Positions 26,847-37,999 of a stretch of DNA of 64,000 nt are shown piece after piece (positions within the stretch are counted from its first letter, which is position 1; every line of letters starts with the position of its first letter). The notes below the pieces were generated by a model, which saw only the letters and a program-made list of their open reading frames with translations, did not search any database and was not told the origin of the DNA. The translations under genes were made by a program, and so were the position numbers. The stretch is from Thiobacillus sp. (GTDB taxonomy: Bacteria; Pseudomonadota; Gammaproteobacteria; Burkholderiales; Thiobacillaceae), in NCBI GenBank assembly GCA_030679915.1, contig JAUXRY010000022.1, positions 96,559 through 160,558 of the forward strand. Direction: 5' to 3'.

Positions 26847-26860
26847 TTCCCGTACGGGAA
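26847..26860. repeat. 14-bp perfect palindrome between convergent genes
   Basis: TTCCCGTACGGGAA lies in the 48-nt gap between the rhodanese and diguanylate cyclase stop codons. It has no U-tract, so it is a weak terminator candidate at best. Confidence 0.5.
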
Positions 26861-26879
26861 CGTGCGATTTGCGTATGAA

Positions 26880-27887
26880 CTAGAAAAGTTCGACTGAACC
26901 GCTGATGCGTTCTTCTGGTGTGAGTTCGCCACTGCTTACCAGCTCACGATAGGCGCAGACCTGATTGCGGCCATGTTCCTTGGCGTAGTACAGGGCCTTG
27001 TCTGCTTCCTCAAACACATGGGGTGGCAATACCTGATCAATGATCGGCGTAAAACCCACACTAACGGTCACTTGTCCCACCTGGGGAAACGAATGATTCT
27101 GTACTTTGGTCCGGATTCGCTCAAGAATGACTTTGGCGATTTCAGGTGTCACGCCTTTGACGAGAGCGACAAACTCTTCGCCGCCATAGCGGAATACCCA
27201 GTCTGCATCGCGTAGCGCGCCGCGAACCAGGCCCGAAAAAACCAGCAGCACCTCATCACCGATCAAATGGCCATAGTTGTCATTGACTCGTTTGAAGTGG
27301 TCGATATCAAACACGGCCAAATAGTCATCTTTGCCCTCGTCTTGCTTCCGGTTGAACCCGTTGGTCCGGGCCGAAAGCAGTTCACCCATCTTCTGTTCCA
27401 TCTTCTTGCGGTTATACAACCCGGTCAGGGTGTCGCGTTCGCTGTCAAACAGCAACTTGGCATAGTTGGCGTGAATCTTGACCATGCCTTGCACGGTACT
27501 CAGGTCGGAATCGCTCCATTCGGGCTGCCGAATAATGATGACCTTGCGCCGACCTTCCAGAATACCCAGGCTGCTAATGAGATAACGCTGTCCATCAAGA
27601 TCGAGTTGCTTATCCGATGCTGTGGAACTCAGGCTGGCCGCTTCGGCGAGCAGTCCATCGTCGATCGGGAACATCGGCGGCGGCAACGGACAATTCTCAT
27701 CCTTGATCCACTGTCCGCGCTCCGTGCCTGGAACCAGCCAAATCAAGCCGGCTTCCACTCCGGGCAGCATCTCCAGAATGACATCCAGCAAACTTCGCAG
27801 CAACGTCAATTCGTCGCGTTGTTCGGTCAATGCCACCAAGGAATCTATGACTTGATGGTTACTCCCGGAATGCTTGGCAAGGACCAT
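26880..27887 (-). CDS. GGDEF diguanylate cyclase with GAF-like sensor
   Basis: A 335-aa soluble enzyme predicted to make cyclic di-GMP. The N-terminal 150 residues look like a GAF domain (LLRSLLDVILEMLPGVEAGLIWLV). The GGDEF domain has DTLTGLYNRKKME, DIDHFKRVNDNYGH and the active signature YGGEEF. An RxxD inhibitory site (RDAD) lies five residues before GGEEF, so product feedback is expected. The ATG with GAAGG upstream was taken rather than the TTG five codons earlier. Confidence 0.9.
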   Translation of the reverse strand: MVLAKHSGSNHQVIDSLVALTEQRDELTLLRSLLDVILEMLPGVEAGLIWLVPGTERGQWIKDENCPLPPPMFPIDDGLLAEAASLSSTASDKQLDLDGQRYLISSLGILEGRRKVIIIRQPEWSDSDLSTVQGMVKIHANYAKLLFDSERDTLTGLYNRKKMEQKMGELLSARTNGFNRKQDEGKDDYLAVFDIDHFKRVNDNYGHLIGDEVLLVFSGLVRGALRDADWVFRYGGEEFVALVKGVTPEIAKVILERIRTKVQNHSFPQVGQVTVSVGFTPIIDQVLPPHVFEEADKALYYAKEHGRNQVCAYRELVSSGELTPEERISGSVELF

Positions 27888-27954
27888 GACGACAACCTTC
27901 AATAAAGGATTAACAAGGATAAAACCTTGGCTGGTTTTTCAAAGCCATTTTTAG

Positions 27955-28137
27955 TTATCGCAGGACTACCCGCTCCACGACATACAGCAAGGCAATGATC
28001 AGCCCTATGACAATGGAGAAGCGCAGTACGCGTCCGACGTAACGCAAATATTTTCGGTTTCCGGTGAATAACCACGTCAAACCCAGCGCAACCACCGCAA
28101 CTACCAGCGCGACGATCATCAGGCGAATGGCGATCAT
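27955..28137 (-). CDS. Small two-helix membrane protein coupled to lpxC
   Basis: A 60-aa protein made of two hydrophobic helices (LMIVALVVAVVALGLTWLF and FSIVIGLIIALLYVV) joined by a positively charged loop (TGNRKYLRYVGRVLR). The ATG overlaps the lpxC stop as TGATG, so it is translated with lpxC. Small membrane proteins in this position occur in related bacteria, but I know of no assigned role. Confidence 0.65.
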   Translation of the reverse strand: MIAIRLMIVALVVAVVALGLTWLFTGNRKYLRYVGRVLRFSIVIGLIIALLYVVERVVLR

Positions 28138-29051
28138 CAGGCGACAAGGGGATGCAAACGCAGAAAGGCGTCAGGGACGTCCTCGTTCTGCTCGAAGCTG
28201 ACGCTTTCCCAGGATTCCTGATGCTGCAGCAATTCGCGCAGCAGCATATTGTTCAGTGCGTGGCCAGATTTGTAGGCTTCGAAAGCGCCTATAACCGGGT
28301 GGCCCAGCAAATACAGATCGCCGATGGCATCGAGCACTTTGTGTTTGACAAACTCATCGTCGTAACGCAGGCCATCCTGATTCAACACGCGATACTCATC
28401 CATGACGATGGCATTGTCGAGCGATCCCCCCAGGGCCAGACCATTGTTGCGCAGGGCTTCGACCTCATGCATGAAGCCAAAGGTGCGGGCGCGGGAGACC
28501 TCCTTCGTATACGCATTATCGGCAAAGTCGATGCTGACGGTTTTGCCGCTTTTCTCAAACACGGGGTGCTTGAAATCGATGGTGAATTCGACCTTGAAGC
28601 CGTGATGCGGCACAAAACGTGCCCACTTGTCACCATCGCGTACTTCGATTGGCTTGAGGATACGTACGTATTGCTTGGCGGCATCCTGCTCAATGATGCC
28701 GGCGGACTGCAGCAGATACACAAATGGCGCCGAAGAACCGTCCATGATGGGAATTTCGGGACCGGTCAGATCAACAATCAGGTTGTCGATGCCGAGGCCC
28801 GCGAGCGCCGACATCAGATGCTCGACGGTGGACACCTTGGCGGCGCCCAATTCGAGCATGGAACATAGCCGGGTGTCGGTGACCAGATACGGGTCGGCTT
28901 TGAGTTCAGCGGGGGGATCGAGGTCCATCCGCCGGAACACAATGCCGGAATTGGGTGCAGCCGGGCGCAAGGTCATCTCGACCTTGATGCCGGAATGCAG
29001 GCCCACGCCAGTGGCGTGGACGGGCGTTTTGAGGGTGCGCTGCTTGATCAT
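28137..29051 (-). CDS. lpxC: UDP-3-O-acyl-N-acetylglucosamine deacetylase LpxC
   Basis: The zinc enzyme for the committed step of lipid A synthesis, 304 aa. It starts [21 protein letters not shown], the usual N-terminus. The zinc-ligand region [12 protein letters not shown] and the second motif [17 protein letters not shown] are intact, as is the active-site HAL segment (YKSGHALNN). It is the last enzyme gene of the division cluster, behind ftsZ with a 98-nt gap. Confidence 0.97.
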   Translation of the reverse strand: MIKQRTLKTPVHATGVGLHSGIKVEMTLRPAAPNSGIVFRRMDLDPPAELKADPYLVTDTRLCSMLELGAAKVSTVEHLMSALAGLGIDNLIVDLTGPEIPIMDGSSAPFVYLLQSAGIIEQDAAKQYVRILKPIEVRDGDKWARFVPHHGFKVEFTIDFKHPVFEKSGKTVSIDFADNAYTKEVSRARTFGFMHEVEALRNNGLALGGSLDNAIVMDEYRVLNQDGLRYDDEFVKHKVLDAIGDLYLLGHPVIGAFEAYKSGHALNNMLLRELLQHQESWESVSFEQNEDVPDAFLRLHPLVA

Positions 29052-29149
29052 CCTGTCATTTTAACCGGTCGCAGAGGGAGGGCGAGAGGAGAGGAGGTGC
29101 CGGGCTTGTGACCACGGCACCCTGATTGGGTTCACCCTCCCCCCGCGCC

Positions 29150-30295
29150 TCAGTCAGCCTGACGACGCAGAAACGCCGGAATATCCAGCGTGTCGATGCC
29201 GGAATCAGTCATCGCCTGAATGGTGCGCGAACGACGGCTGGTCATCACGCTGGGCAGCTCTTCACTATTCCCCACCATCATCGGCGCATCATCGGTGCCG
29301 GTACGGATGATCTGCATCGGTTTGGGTTGCGAGCGTGACACAGGGTTGCCCAGACCGGTTGCGACCATGGTGACGCGCAACGATTCACCCATTTCATCGT
29401 CAAGCACCTGGCCCACGATGACGCTGGCTTCTTCGGCAGTGAACGCCTTGATGGTGTTCATCACTTCGTGAATTTCACGCATCTTCACGCTGGACGAAGC
29501 GGTGATGTTGACCAATACGCCACGGGCGCCGGCCAGATTGACATCTTCCAGCAGCGGGCTGGCAACAGCCTGTTCAGCGGCGATGCGAGCGCGGTTCTCG
29601 CCGCTGGCTTCGGCCGATCCCATCATGGCCATGCCCATTTCGCTCATCACGGTGCGCACGTCGGCAAAATCGACGTTGACCAGGCCGGGGCAATTGATGA
29701 CTTCAGCAATGCCGCCGACCGCGCCGTGCAGCACGTTGTTGGCTGCCTTGAACGCGTCGAGCATTGACACATCGTCGCCCAGCACCTGCATCAGTTTTTC
29801 GTTGGGGATGATGATCAGCGAATCAACGTGACGTGCCAGTGCCTCGATACCAGCGTTGGCGGCGCGCACGCGCTTGCCTTCGAACAGGAAAGGTTTGGTG
29901 ACAACGGCCACGGTGAGAATGCCGAGTTCCTTGGCGACTTCAGCCACCACGGGGGCTGCGCCGGTGCCGGTGCCGCCGCCCATGCCGGCGGTGATGAACA
30001 GCATGTCGGCGCCGTCGATCAGTTCGGCAATGCGCTCGCGGTCTTCCAGCGCGGCTTCACGGCCGATGTCCGGATTGGCGCCCGCGCCCAGACCCTTGGT
30101 CACGCCATTGCCGAGTTGCAGTTGCAACTTGGCCTGGTTGCGCTTCAGTGCCTGCGAATCGGTGTTAATGGCGATGAATTCCACGCCGGTCAAACCCGAA
30201 CTGATCATGTGGTCAACGGCGTTACCACCGCATCCGCCCACACCAATCACTTTAATCACCGCATCCTGGGTGTCTACATCCATCAGTTCAAACAT
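29150..30295 (-). CDS. ftsZ: Cell division GTPase FtsZ
   Basis: The tubulin-like protein that forms the division ring, 381 aa from MFELMDVD with GGAGAG upstream. The GTP-binding tubulin signature GGGTGTG is at 106-112, and the catalytic loop lies around NVDFADVRTVM. The C-terminal conserved peptide that binds FtsA and ZipA is recognisable as TLDIPAFLRRQAD. A 132-nt gap separates it from ftsA, enough for its own promoter. Confidence 0.98.
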   Translation of the reverse strand: MFELMDVDTQDAVIKVIGVGGCGGNAVDHMISSGLTGVEFIAINTDSQALKRNQAKLQLQLGNGVTKGLGAGANPDIGREAALEDRERIAELIDGADMLFITAGMGGGTGTGAAPVVAEVAKELGILTVAVVTKPFLFEGKRVRAANAGIEALARHVDSLIIIPNEKLMQVLGDDVSMLDAFKAANNVLHGAVGGIAEVINCPGLVNVDFADVRTVMSEMGMAMMGSAEASGENRARIAAEQAVASPLLEDVNLAGARGVLVNITASSSVKMREIHEVMNTIKAFTAEEASVIVGQVLDDEMGESLRVTMVATGLGNPVSRSQPKPMQIIRTGTDDAPMMVGNSEELPSVMTSRRSRTIQAMTDSGIDTLDIPAFLRRQAD

Positions 30296-30427
30296 ATTGC
30301 TCTCCTTTTTACCCAATCAAAAACCACACTCTTGAATCTTTTGATGTGTTTGCCGCGATGTGTTTACGCATCTGGCACGACCATCAAATTCCGTTTCAAC
30401 GTCGCCTGTCTTAATCCTGCGGCGCCG

Positions 30428-31663
30428 TCAGAAATTGACTTTGAACCAGCTCTTCATCCGTTCCAAAATATCCTTGATGCTGTTGCCGGACAGCTTGGGC
30501 GCACCGCGCCCGCGTGCTTCCAATCCTGCCATCAGCAGGCCCATGCAAGTGGCATAACGCGGGTTGTGCATCACTTCGGCCAGCCCGCCTTCGTAGCGTG
30601 GCCAGCCCATGCGCACGGGCATGTGAAACACTTCCTCACCCAATTCGACCATGCCCTGCATCCCTGCTGATCCGCCGGTAATGACGATGCCGGACGACAA
30701 CAGCTCCTCAAAGCCACTGCGGCGCAGCTCGGCCTGTACCAGCGAATACAGTTCCTCCATGCGGGGCTCGATAAACTCTGCCAGGGTCTGTTTCGACAAC
30801 GTGCGCGGCGGACGGTCACCAATCCCGGGCACTTCAATCATGTCGCGCGCATCGGCCAACTGGCGCAATGCGCAGCCGTAGCGCACCTTGATGTCTTCGG
30901 CTTCCTTGGGCGGCGTACGCAGCGCTACCGCGATGTCATTGTTGACCTGGTCACCGGCGACCGGAATCACCGCGGTATGACGAATCGCGCCGTTGGTGAA
31001 CACAGCGATATCCGTGGTGCCGCCGCCGATGTCGACCAGGCACACCCCCAGTTCTTTTTCGTCTTCGGTGAGCACCGCCATCGCCGATGCCAGCGGCTGC
31101 AGCACCAGGTCATCGACTTCCAGTCCGCAACGGCGCACACATTTAATGATGTTCTGCGCTGCTGATACGGCACCGGTGACGATGTGCACTTTGACTTCGA
31201 GCCTTACTGCGCTCATGCCCAGCGGATCACGCACGTCTTCCTGGCCATCCACAATGAATTCCTGCGGGATGGTGTGCAGCACCTGCTGGTCAGTTGGAAT
31301 ATTGACCGCACGGGCGGTTTCCACCACCCGGTCGACATCCATCTGACTGATTTCCTTGTCCTTGATGGCGAACATGCCATGCGAGTTGAAGCTCTTGATG
31401 TGGCTGCCCGCAATGCCGGTATAGACCTCGCGAATTTTGCAGTCCGCCATCAATTCGGCTTCTTCCAGCGCACGCTGGATTGCGTTGACGGTCGCTTCGA
31501 TGTTGACCACTACGCCCCGTCTCAGTCCCTTTGAAGGGTGCGTGCCCATGCCGATGATTTCCAGCTCGTCTTCGTCGTTGATTTCAGCAACGATGCAAAC
31601 GATTTTGGAGGTGCCGATATCGAGGCCGACGACCAGGTTTTTAGGGTCTCTTGGCTTACTCAT
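30428..31663 (-). CDS. ftsA: Cell division actin-like protein FtsA
   Basis: Anchors FtsZ to the membrane and signals divisome activation; about 411 aa. Actin-fold motifs are visible: VVGLDIGTSKIVCIV (phosphate 1), CLVDIGGGTTDIAVF (phosphate 2) and IVITGGSAGMQGMVEL (adenosine). The C-terminal amphipathic membrane helix is MKSWFKVNF. The ATG of MSKPRDPKN was chosen over a GTG four codons upstream. It is 12 nt behind ftsQ. Confidence 0.97.
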   Translation of the reverse strand: MSKPRDPKNLVVGLDIGTSKIVCIVAEINDEDELEIIGMGTHPSKGLRRGVVVNIEATVNAIQRALEEAELMADCKIREVYTGIAGSHIKSFNSHGMFAIKDKEISQMDVDRVVETARAVNIPTDQQVLHTIPQEFIVDGQEDVRDPLGMSAVRLEVKVHIVTGAVSAAQNIIKCVRRCGLEVDDLVLQPLASAMAVLTEDEKELGVCLVDIGGGTTDIAVFTNGAIRHTAVIPVAGDQVNNDIAVALRTPPKEAEDIKVRYGCALRQLADARDMIEVPGIGDRPPRTLSKQTLAEFIEPRMEELYSLVQAELRRSGFEELLSSGIVITGGSAGMQGMVELGEEVFHMPVRMGWPRYEGGLAEVMHNPRYATCMGLLMAGLEARGRGAPKLSGNSIKDILERMKSWFKVNF

Positions 31664-31675
31664 ATTGCGTGGCAC

Positions 31676-32473
31676 TCATGTTGTACTCGATTTGAAAGGG
31701 GATACACCGCGAGGCATCCGTACTGCAAAACCATCGGGGTAACGCAAGTCAACCGTGACAGGGTGCACTTTGGGTGCAGGTTCAAGTGGCATCTCCGACA
31801 CACTTGACTCCGTCACGCTGTTAACCGCTGCGGGGGGAGTAAACACACGCGGATAGAACGCGACAAAACGTGCCAGTCGAACCTTGGCCTGTTCACGACC
31901 CAACGCGATCTGCATGCCGTTGTCCAGACGAATGCGCCATGCCCGGCGCGGCGACAGGCGTAATTCGTCAATCGTCATGCCCAAGGGCGCCAAGGCAGCC
32001 TGATAGCTGTGGAATGCCGTCACCACTTCGGCGCTGCTTTCCGCCGGCCCAGACAAACGGGGCAGTGGTTGGTTAAGCGCTGCGACGAACACCTCGCCCG
32101 CCTCACTCACTAACGCGTTATCGTTCCAGCGTGCCAGCGGCACATGCTCTACCAGAGTTACGACCAACGTGTCAGGCCAACGGCGCTCAACTCGTGCCTC
32201 ACGAACCCACGGCAACTTTTCCAGACTGCTGCGAACACGTTCGAGGTCAACCGTAAAGAATGTGCCTCGCACCCGGCGTTCGGCGACTAGCTGAATCTGC
32301 GCTTTGGTCACATGCGCCATCGGCGTTTTCACATCAAGGTTATGCAGGGCAAACACCGGTTGTGCTGCGACCCAATTCACCACGCCATAAGTCAAAAGAC
32401 CCAGCGCGCCCCACGTCAGCACGCGAGCAAGCTGACACATGGGGTGAGCAGCGAGTTCGACATGGGTACTCAT
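31676..32473 (-). CDS. ftsQ: Cell division protein FtsQ
   Basis: A bitopic division protein, about 265 aa, with one N-terminal transmembrane helix ([20 protein letters not shown]), a POTRA domain ([23 protein letters not shown]...) and the FtsQ beta domain ([24 protein letters not shown]). The ATG at [10 protein letters not shown] overlaps the ddl stop by ATGA, which decides the start over a frame ten codons longer. Confidence 0.94.
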   Translation of the reverse strand: MSTHVELAAHPMCQLARVLTWGALGLLTYGVVNWVAAQPVFALHNLDVKTPMAHVTKAQIQLVAERRVRGTFFTVDLERVRSSLEKLPWVREARVERRWPDTLVVTLVEHVPLARWNDNALVSEAGEVFVAALNQPLPRLSGPAESSAEVVTAFHSYQAALAPLGMTIDELRLSPRRAWRIRLDNGMQIALGREQAKVRLARFVAFYPRVFTPPAAVNSVTESSVSEMPLEPAPKVHPVTVDLRYPDGFAVRMPRGVSPFKSSTT

Positions 32474-33402
32474 GCCAGCGTCTGCTCCAGAATTTGCATA
32501 CACAACGTATCGAAATCCAGACCCGCCACGCGGGCGGCCATCGGCACCAGGCTGTGATCGGTCATGCCAGGGGACGTATTCGCCTCCAGCAAATAGGGAT
32601 TGCCAAGGCTGTCCAGCATGATGTCCACGCGACCCCAGCCGCGCCCACCAATCAGGCGAAATGCCTCCAGCGCCAGTTGCCGCAATGCCATCTCTTGTGA
32701 CTCCAGCAGGCCCGCTGGACAGTGGTACTGGGTATCGTTACGCAGATACTTGGCTTCGAAGTCGTAAAAGTCTCTGTCCTTGGCGGGTTCCAGATGAATC
32801 AGCGGAAAAGCGGTACCACCCAGGATGCCGACGGTGAACTCAGCACCATCGATAAACCGTTCAGCCAATACCAACGGATCGTGCTCGGCGGCAAGCTCAT
32901 ATGCCGCTTTCAGTGTGCCTGGTTCGGTCACCTTGCTCATGCCGATGCTGGATCCCTCACGCGCAGGCTTCACAAAAATCGGCAAACCCAGCTTCTTCTC
33001 CACCGCAATAAAATCGCTTGCAGCGTTGAGCATCTCCCAGTCGGCTGTGGGTAGGCCGGCCGCGCGCCACAACAGTTTGGTGCGCCACTTGTCCATCCCC
33101 AGCGCCGAAGCCATGACGCCGCTTCCGGTGTAGGGGATATGGAGCAATTCAAGTGCCCCTTGCATGCAACCGTCTTCTCCGTAACGACCATGCAAAGCGA
33201 TGAATACCCGATCGAACTCGCCTGTGATCAGGTCGCCAATATTGCGATTGGCCGGATCGAACGGGTGCGCGTCAACACCTTGACGCGTCAATGCCGCCAA
33301 CACTGCCGCGCCGCTGTTCAACGATACCGGGCGCTCAGCCGATGTTCCACCCAACATGACAGCGACCTTGCCAAACCGCTTCGCCGGACTCTCTTGATTC
33401 AC
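32470..33402 (-). CDS. ddl: D-alanine--D-alanine ligase
   Basis: Makes the D-Ala-D-Ala dipeptide for peptidoglycan, 310 aa, ATP-grasp fold. Visible signatures are [19 protein letters not shown], the [15 protein letters not shown] nucleotide-binding loop, and the C-terminal [23 protein letters not shown]. It overlaps murB and ftsQ by four bases each. Confidence 0.97.
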   Translation of the reverse strand: MNQESPAKRFGKVAVMLGGTSAERPVSLNSGAAVLAALTRQGVDAHPFDPANRNIGDLITGEFDRVFIALHGRYGEDGCMQGALELLHIPYTGSGVMASALGMDKWRTKLLWRAAGLPTADWEMLNAASDFIAVEKKLGLPIFVKPAREGSSIGMSKVTEPGTLKAAYELAAEHDPLVLAERFIDGAEFTVGILGGTAFPLIHLEPAKDRDFYDFEAKYLRNDTQYHCPAGLLESQEMALRQLALEAFRLIGGRGWGRVDIMLDSLGNPYLLEANTSPGMTDHSLVPMAARVAGLDFDTLCMQILEQTLA

Positions 33403-34373
33403 TGCCGCTCTCCAATAATTCTGACTTCGCGTATCAGCCGCACGTTGGTGCGCGCCTCAACACTACCTTCCACATGTTCAATCAGGCGCTCGATGTCGGT
33501 TGCATTTGCATTGCCCACATTGAAAATAAAGTTGGCGTGCTTTTCTGATACCTGGGCGCCGCCAATCCGAAAACCCTTCAGCCCGCAACACTCAATCAGT
33601 CGGGCAGCATGATCACCTGGAGGATTGCGAAACACCGAGCCTGCGTTCGGTAAATTCAGTGGCTGCGACGCGATGCGCTGTTTCAGCAATGACTTGATCG
33701 TCTCGCGCGAAGCGATGCCGTCACCGCGCGGCAATCGAAACCAGCCCCCGATGAACCATTCCTGCTCACCGTGTTTGAGCGCCACATGTCGGTAACCGGT
33801 TATGTACTCATCCGGGTAACGCTCATGGAGTTGGCCTTGCCGATTCACTGTCTGAACCTGAACCAGTTTGTCCCAGGTTTCGCCGCCATAGCAGCCTGCA
33901 TTCATCGCAATGGCGCCACCGACCGTGCCTGGTATCCCCGCCCAGAATTCACCGCCGACCAGATTGTGATTGGCAGCAAAACGTGCGAGCTTCGGCGATG
34001 CGACCCCGGCCTGGGCAAAAACCAAAGAGGAGTCTGCATCTGAAGGGCCGGGAGGCAAGCCATGCACCCGGCTCTCGATTGAGATTTTCTTGAGCACGCC
34101 GTGCAACAAGATCACCACGCCGGAAACGCCGCCGTCTCGCACCAGCAGGTTACTGCCCAGCCCGACCATATGGATGTCTTCACGCAACGGCACCGAACGC
34201 AACAACCAGGTCAAGTCTTCCAGGTCGGCCGGGATGTAAACACGTTTGGCTGCACCGCCTGCACGCCAAGACACATGCTTTTTCATCGGCTCGTTGTACA
34301 GGAAGTATCCCCGCAACGTCGGCGCGGCGCCCCCGCCCAAATCCATTTCGCTCATCCGGTAGTCATGACGCAT
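33399..34373 (-). CDS. murB: UDP-N-acetylenolpyruvoylglucosamine reductase MurB
   Basis: FAD-dependent reductase forming UDP-MurNAc, 324 aa. The FAD domain shows [13 protein letters not shown] and [23 protein letters not shown]; the C-terminal domain keeps [19 protein letters not shown]. The first ATG has GGGAGAG upstream and lies 11 nt inside murC. Confidence 0.96.
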   Translation of the reverse strand: MRHDYRMSEMDLGGGAAPTLRGYFLYNEPMKKHVSWRAGGAAKRVYIPADLEDLTWLLRSVPLREDIHMVGLGSNLLVRDGGVSGVVILLHGVLKKISIESRVHGLPPGPSDADSSLVFAQAGVASPKLARFAANHNLVGGEFWAGIPGTVGGAIAMNAGCYGGETWDKLVQVQTVNRQGQLHERYPDEYITGYRHVALKHGEQEWFIGGWFRLPRGDGIASRETIKSLLKQRIASQPLNLPNAGSVFRNPPGDHAARLIECCGLKGFRIGGAQVSEKHANFIFNVGNANATDIERLIEHVEGSVEARTNVRLIREVRIIGERQ

Positions 34374-35754
34374 GCGTCTCTCCCAGGATTGGCGCTACAT
34401 GGCTTATGCTGCCTGCTCCCATGACCAACACCACATCACCATCCTGCACGAGGTCGTGTACGGCTACAGGCAAATCGTCGACGCTTTCCACAAAAATGGG
34501 TTCAACCTTGCCCACTACTCGTACTGCACGTGCGAGCGCCCGACCATCCGCCGCCACAATCGGCGCTTCTCCAGCGGGATACACTTCGGTCAGTATCAGC
34601 ACATCGGTTTCCGACAGGACTTTGACAAAGTCCTCGAAACAGTCGCGGGTTCGGGTATAGCGATGCGGCTGAAATACCAGCACCAGACGCTGACCCGGGA
34701 AAGCGCCACGTGCTGCAGATAAGGTCGCGGCCATTTCAACCGGATGGTGGCCATAATCATCGACCAGCAAAAAATGACCGCCAGACTTGGCAGGCAATTC
34801 CCCATAGCGTTGAAAGCGCCGGCCCACGCCATGGAATTCAGCCAGCGCCTTAACGATGGCAGCATTGCTGGCACCGACTTCGGTTGCCACTGCAATCGCC
34901 GACAAGGCATTCAACACGTTGTGCATGCCGGGGTGATTCAGCACGATATCAAGATCAGCCAAGCCTTCACGCCTGACGGTAAAGCACATTTGTCCATTCT
35001 CGAAGCGCGCATTGATTGCCCGAACCTGCGCCGATTCGTCGAAGCCATACGTGGTGATCGGCTTGGTAATGCGCGGCATTATTTCGCGCACATTAAGGTC
35101 GTCGACACACAACACCGCCATGCCATAAAAAGGCAGGCGCTGGCAAAAATCGACAAAGGCCTGTTTCAGTCGTTCAAAATCGTGGCCGTAGGTGTCCATA
35201 TGATCGGCATCGATGTTGGTGACGATTGCGATCACGGGAGTCAGATAAAGAAACGACGCGTCGGACTCGTCCGCCTCGGCCACCAGAAAATCACCTTGAC
35301 CCAATCGTGCGTTGACGCCGGCGGCGGTCAACCTGCCGCCGATGACATAGGTCGGGTCCATGCCCGCTTCACCCAATATACTGGCGACCAGACTCGTGGT
35401 CGTGGTCTTGCCGTGGGTGCCGGCGATTGCTATGCCCTGCTTCAGGCGCATCAATTCGGCCAGCATCAGCGCGCGTGGAACGATGGGGATTTTGCTGTCA
35501 CGGGCAGCCACCATTTCCGGATTGTCTTCCGCCACAGCAGTCGACACCACGACGGCATCCGCACTGGCAATATTGTCAGTGGCATGGCCTTGATGAATAC
35601 GCGCACCCATTTTTGCCAATCTCTGCGTCACGACGTTGTCGGCCAGATCCGAACCAGACACCGAATAGCCCAGGTTTAGCAGCACTTCGGCGATACCACA
35701 CATGCCGACGCCGCCGATGCCGATGAAATGGATGTGTTTGACCGCGTGCTTCAT
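34363..35754 (-). CDS. murC: UDP-N-acetylmuramate--L-alanine ligase MurC
   Basis: Adds L-alanine to UDP-MurNAc, 463 aa. The N-terminal Rossmann loop is [14 protein letters not shown], the ATP loop AGTHGKTTT, and the conserved EADESDASF and DDYGHHPVE segments are present. It overlaps murG by four bases and murB by eleven. Confidence 0.97.
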   Translation of the reverse strand: MKHAVKHIHFIGIGGVGMCGIAEVLLNLGYSVSGSDLADNVVTQRLAKMGARIHQGHATDNIASADAVVVSTAVAEDNPEMVAARDSKIPIVPRALMLAELMRLKQGIAIAGTHGKTTTTSLVASILGEAGMDPTYVIGGRLTAAGVNARLGQGDFLVAEADESDASFLYLTPVIAIVTNIDADHMDTYGHDFERLKQAFVDFCQRLPFYGMAVLCVDDLNVREIMPRITKPITTYGFDESAQVRAINARFENGQMCFTVRREGLADLDIVLNHPGMHNVLNALSAIAVATEVGASNAAIVKALAEFHGVGRRFQRYGELPAKSGGHFLLVDDYGHHPVEMAATLSAARGAFPGQRLVLVFQPHRYTRTRDCFEDFVKVLSETDVLILTEVYPAGEAPIVAADGRALARAVRVVGKVEPIFVESVDDLPVAVHDLVQDGDVVLVMGAGSISHVAPILGETHAS

Positions 35755-36842
35755 CGCGCGAGCGCCTCACAAATATCAGCAACCTGCCGGGTTGCATCGG
35801 GTTTGGCCAACGACAAGGCTTTCTCGGACATGACCGCGAGCGCGGTGCGGTCCAAATCACTCATCAAGCCAGCCAGTTTTTCCGCGCTTAATTCTTTTTG
35901 CTGAATCAGCCATGCTGCACCGGCCAGACTCAGAAATTCTGCATTTCCGGTTTGATGGTCATCTACCGCAAACGGGAAGGGCACCAATACTGCCGGCACC
36001 CCTGCGCAAGCCAGCTCGGCTACCGTCATGGCACCAGCACGGCAAATGGCGAAATCGCAATTCCTGTACGCGTCTGCCATATCCTCGATGTAATCGCAGA
36101 CTTCAGCCTCGACACCGGCGGCAGCATAGTTCGCGCGCAACACATCAAGGTGCTGGCGTCCCGATTGATGCACCACCTGAGGACGTTTATCGGACGGCAC
36201 CAAGGCCAGTGCCTTCGGGACCAGATCATTCAGCGCCGACGCGCCCAAGCTGCCGCCCACCACCAGCAGGCGCAACGGACCGCTGTGCGGCGTCCGGGTT
36301 GTTGTAGCGATATCCGTGCGCACCGGATTTCCCACCCATTCCGTCATGACGTTACGGCAAGGTATGGGCTTGTCCACCGCATTCTTGAATGCCCTCGGAA
36401 AGGCGGTCAGTACCCGGTCAGCCAGGCAGGCCAATATCCGGTTGGTGAGACCCCCGACTGAATTCTGCTCGTGAATGACCAGCGGACGATTTAACAAACT
36501 TGCCATCATGCCGCCGGGGAAAGCCGTGTAGCCGCCCATGCCCAACACCACATCCGGCCGACGTTGCAGGATGACGCGCAAGCTCTGGCCGAAAGCAATC
36601 AGCAGCATCAATGGCAACAGCAGTTTCTTCAACACGCTCTTGCCGCGCATGCCGCCCATCGACACCCACACCATCTCGATACCCGCCGCAGGGACTACGC
36701 GCGCTTCAAGCCCCGCACGCGTACCCAGCCAGAACACGTCCCAGCCACGTGAGCGTAGCGCGTCCGCCACGGCAAGCGCGGGGTAGACATGGCCGCCAGT
36801 ACCACCAGCCATGACCATGAGGGTGCGATTCACAGCGGCCAT
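35751..36842 (-). CDS. murG: UDP-GlcNAc:lipid I GlcNAc transferase MurG
   Basis: Converts lipid I to lipid II on the inner face of the membrane; about 363 aa, GT-B fold. [21 protein letters not shown] is the N-terminal lipid-binding loop, and [17 protein letters not shown] and [35 protein letters not shown] carry the donor site. The start is set by the TGATG junction with ftsW. Confidence 0.96.
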   Translation of the reverse strand: MAAVNRTLMVMAGGTGGHVYPALAVADALRSRGWDVFWLGTRAGLEARVVPAAGIEMVWVSMGGMRGKSVLKKLLLPLMLLIAFGQSLRVILQRRPDVVLGMGGYTAFPGGMMASLLNRPLVIHEQNSVGGLTNRILACLADRVLTAFPRAFKNAVDKPIPCRNVMTEWVGNPVRTDIATTTRTPHSGPLRLLVVGGSLGASALNDLVPKALALVPSDKRPQVVHQSGRQHLDVLRANYAAAGVEAEVCDYIEDMADAYRNCDFAICRAGAMTVAELACAGVPAVLVPFPFAVDDHQTGNAEFLSLAGAAWLIQQKELSAEKLAGLMSDLDRTALAVMSEKALSLAKPDATRQVADICEALAR

Positions 36843-37999
36843 CAGAAGGTTTTCCCCCGCATCATCTGTCGATGCTCCCAATCGATGCGAAGCAACACGG
36901 CAATCGCCAGGCAGTTGGCAACGATGCCGCTGCCACCAAATGACAGGAAGGGCAAAGTGAGTCCTTTTGTCGGCAGCAAACCCACATTCACACCCATATT
37001 GATCAGTGCCTGAACGCCGAGCCAGATACCAATGCCCTGCGCCACCAGCGCGCAGAAATTGCGCTCAAGCTGCGCGGCACGATGGCCGATCATGAAGGCT
37101 TTTATGATGAGCCAGGCGAACATGCCGACTACGATGACTACGCCGACAAAGCCGAGTTCTTCAGCGATCACAGCGAGCAAGAAATCGGTGTGCGCTTCGG
37201 GTAAATAGAACAGCTTCTCCACGCTGCCGCCCAGTCCCAAGCCCAGCCATTCGCCCCGGCCAAATGCAATCAGCGCGTGTGACAGTTGATACCCTTTGCC
37301 GTAGGGATCAGCAAAAGGATCCATAAAACCCAGGATGCGTTGCATCCGGTACGCCGACGTGAAAATAAGCATCGCGAAGCCAGCCAGCAATACCACCATC
37401 AGTCCGGCGAACACCTTCCAGTTGAGCCCGCCTAAAAACAGGATGCCCATGGCAATCGAAACGATCACCACAAATGCGCCAAAATCGGGCTCATTCAATA
37501 ACAGCGCACCGGCCAGCATCATCACCGCAGCCATCGGCATGAAGCCCTTCTTGAAGTCATGCATGAAGGCGGCCTTGCGCGTGGTGTAGTCAGCGGCATA
37601 GAGCACCGCAAGAAACTTCATCAGTTCGGATGGCTGCAGATTGGCGAAGCCAAGCGGAATCCAGCGACGACTGCCATTGACCTCACGCCCGATGCCGGGA
37701 ATCAGCACCACCACCAGCAACAGCAGGCCCGCAAGGAAAAGGAACGGCGCCGCCTGTTGCCATACCCGTGTTGGCACCTGAAATGCACCGATACCTACGC
37801 CCACACCCAATGCGATGAAAATGCCTTGCCGAATCAAATAGTATTCACCGTTGCCCCCGGTGTAGCGGGCCGCTTCCGCTATGGCGATGGAGGCGGAATA
37901 AACCATCACCAGGCCGATTGCCAGAAAACCCATAGCCAGCCACAACAGGCCGAAATCAAGTTCGGCGCTGGGTTTGGGGGCGCGGGCAGCGTATAGCAT
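36842..37999 (-). CDS. ftsW: Septal peptidoglycan polymerase FtsW
   Basis: SEDS-family glycosyltransferase that polymerises septal peptidoglycan with FtsI; 385 aa with about ten membrane helices. Characteristic sequences are [10 protein letters not shown] near the N-terminus, the SNSR-type catalytic region [34 protein letters not shown], and the terminal [17 protein letters not shown]. It overlaps murD and murG by one base each. Confidence 0.96.
   Translation of the reverse strand: MLYAARAPKPSAELDFGLLWLAMGFLAIGLVMVYSASIAIAEAARYTGGNGEYYLIRQGIFIALGVGVGIGAFQVPTRVWQQAAPFLFLAGLLLLVVVLIPGIGREVNGSRRWIPLGFANLQPSELMKFLAVLYAADYTTRKAAFMHDFKKGFMPMAAVMMLAGALLLNEPDFGAFVVIVSIAMGILFLGGLNWKVFAGLMVVLLAGFAMLIFTSAYRMQRILGFMDPFADPYGKGYQLSHALIAFGRGEWLGLGLGGSVEKLFYLPEAHTDFLLAVIAEELGFVGVVIVVGMFAWLIIKAFMIGHRAAQLERNFCALVAQGIGIWLGVQALINMGVNVGLLPTKGLTLPFLSFGGSGIVANCLAIAVLLRIDWEHRQMMRGKTF

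Noticed and set aside
29095..29121. GGTGCCG/CGGCACC hairpin between ftsZ and lpxC as a terminator
   Set aside because: No T-run follows on the transcribed strand and lpxC lies directly downstream, so termination is not supported.
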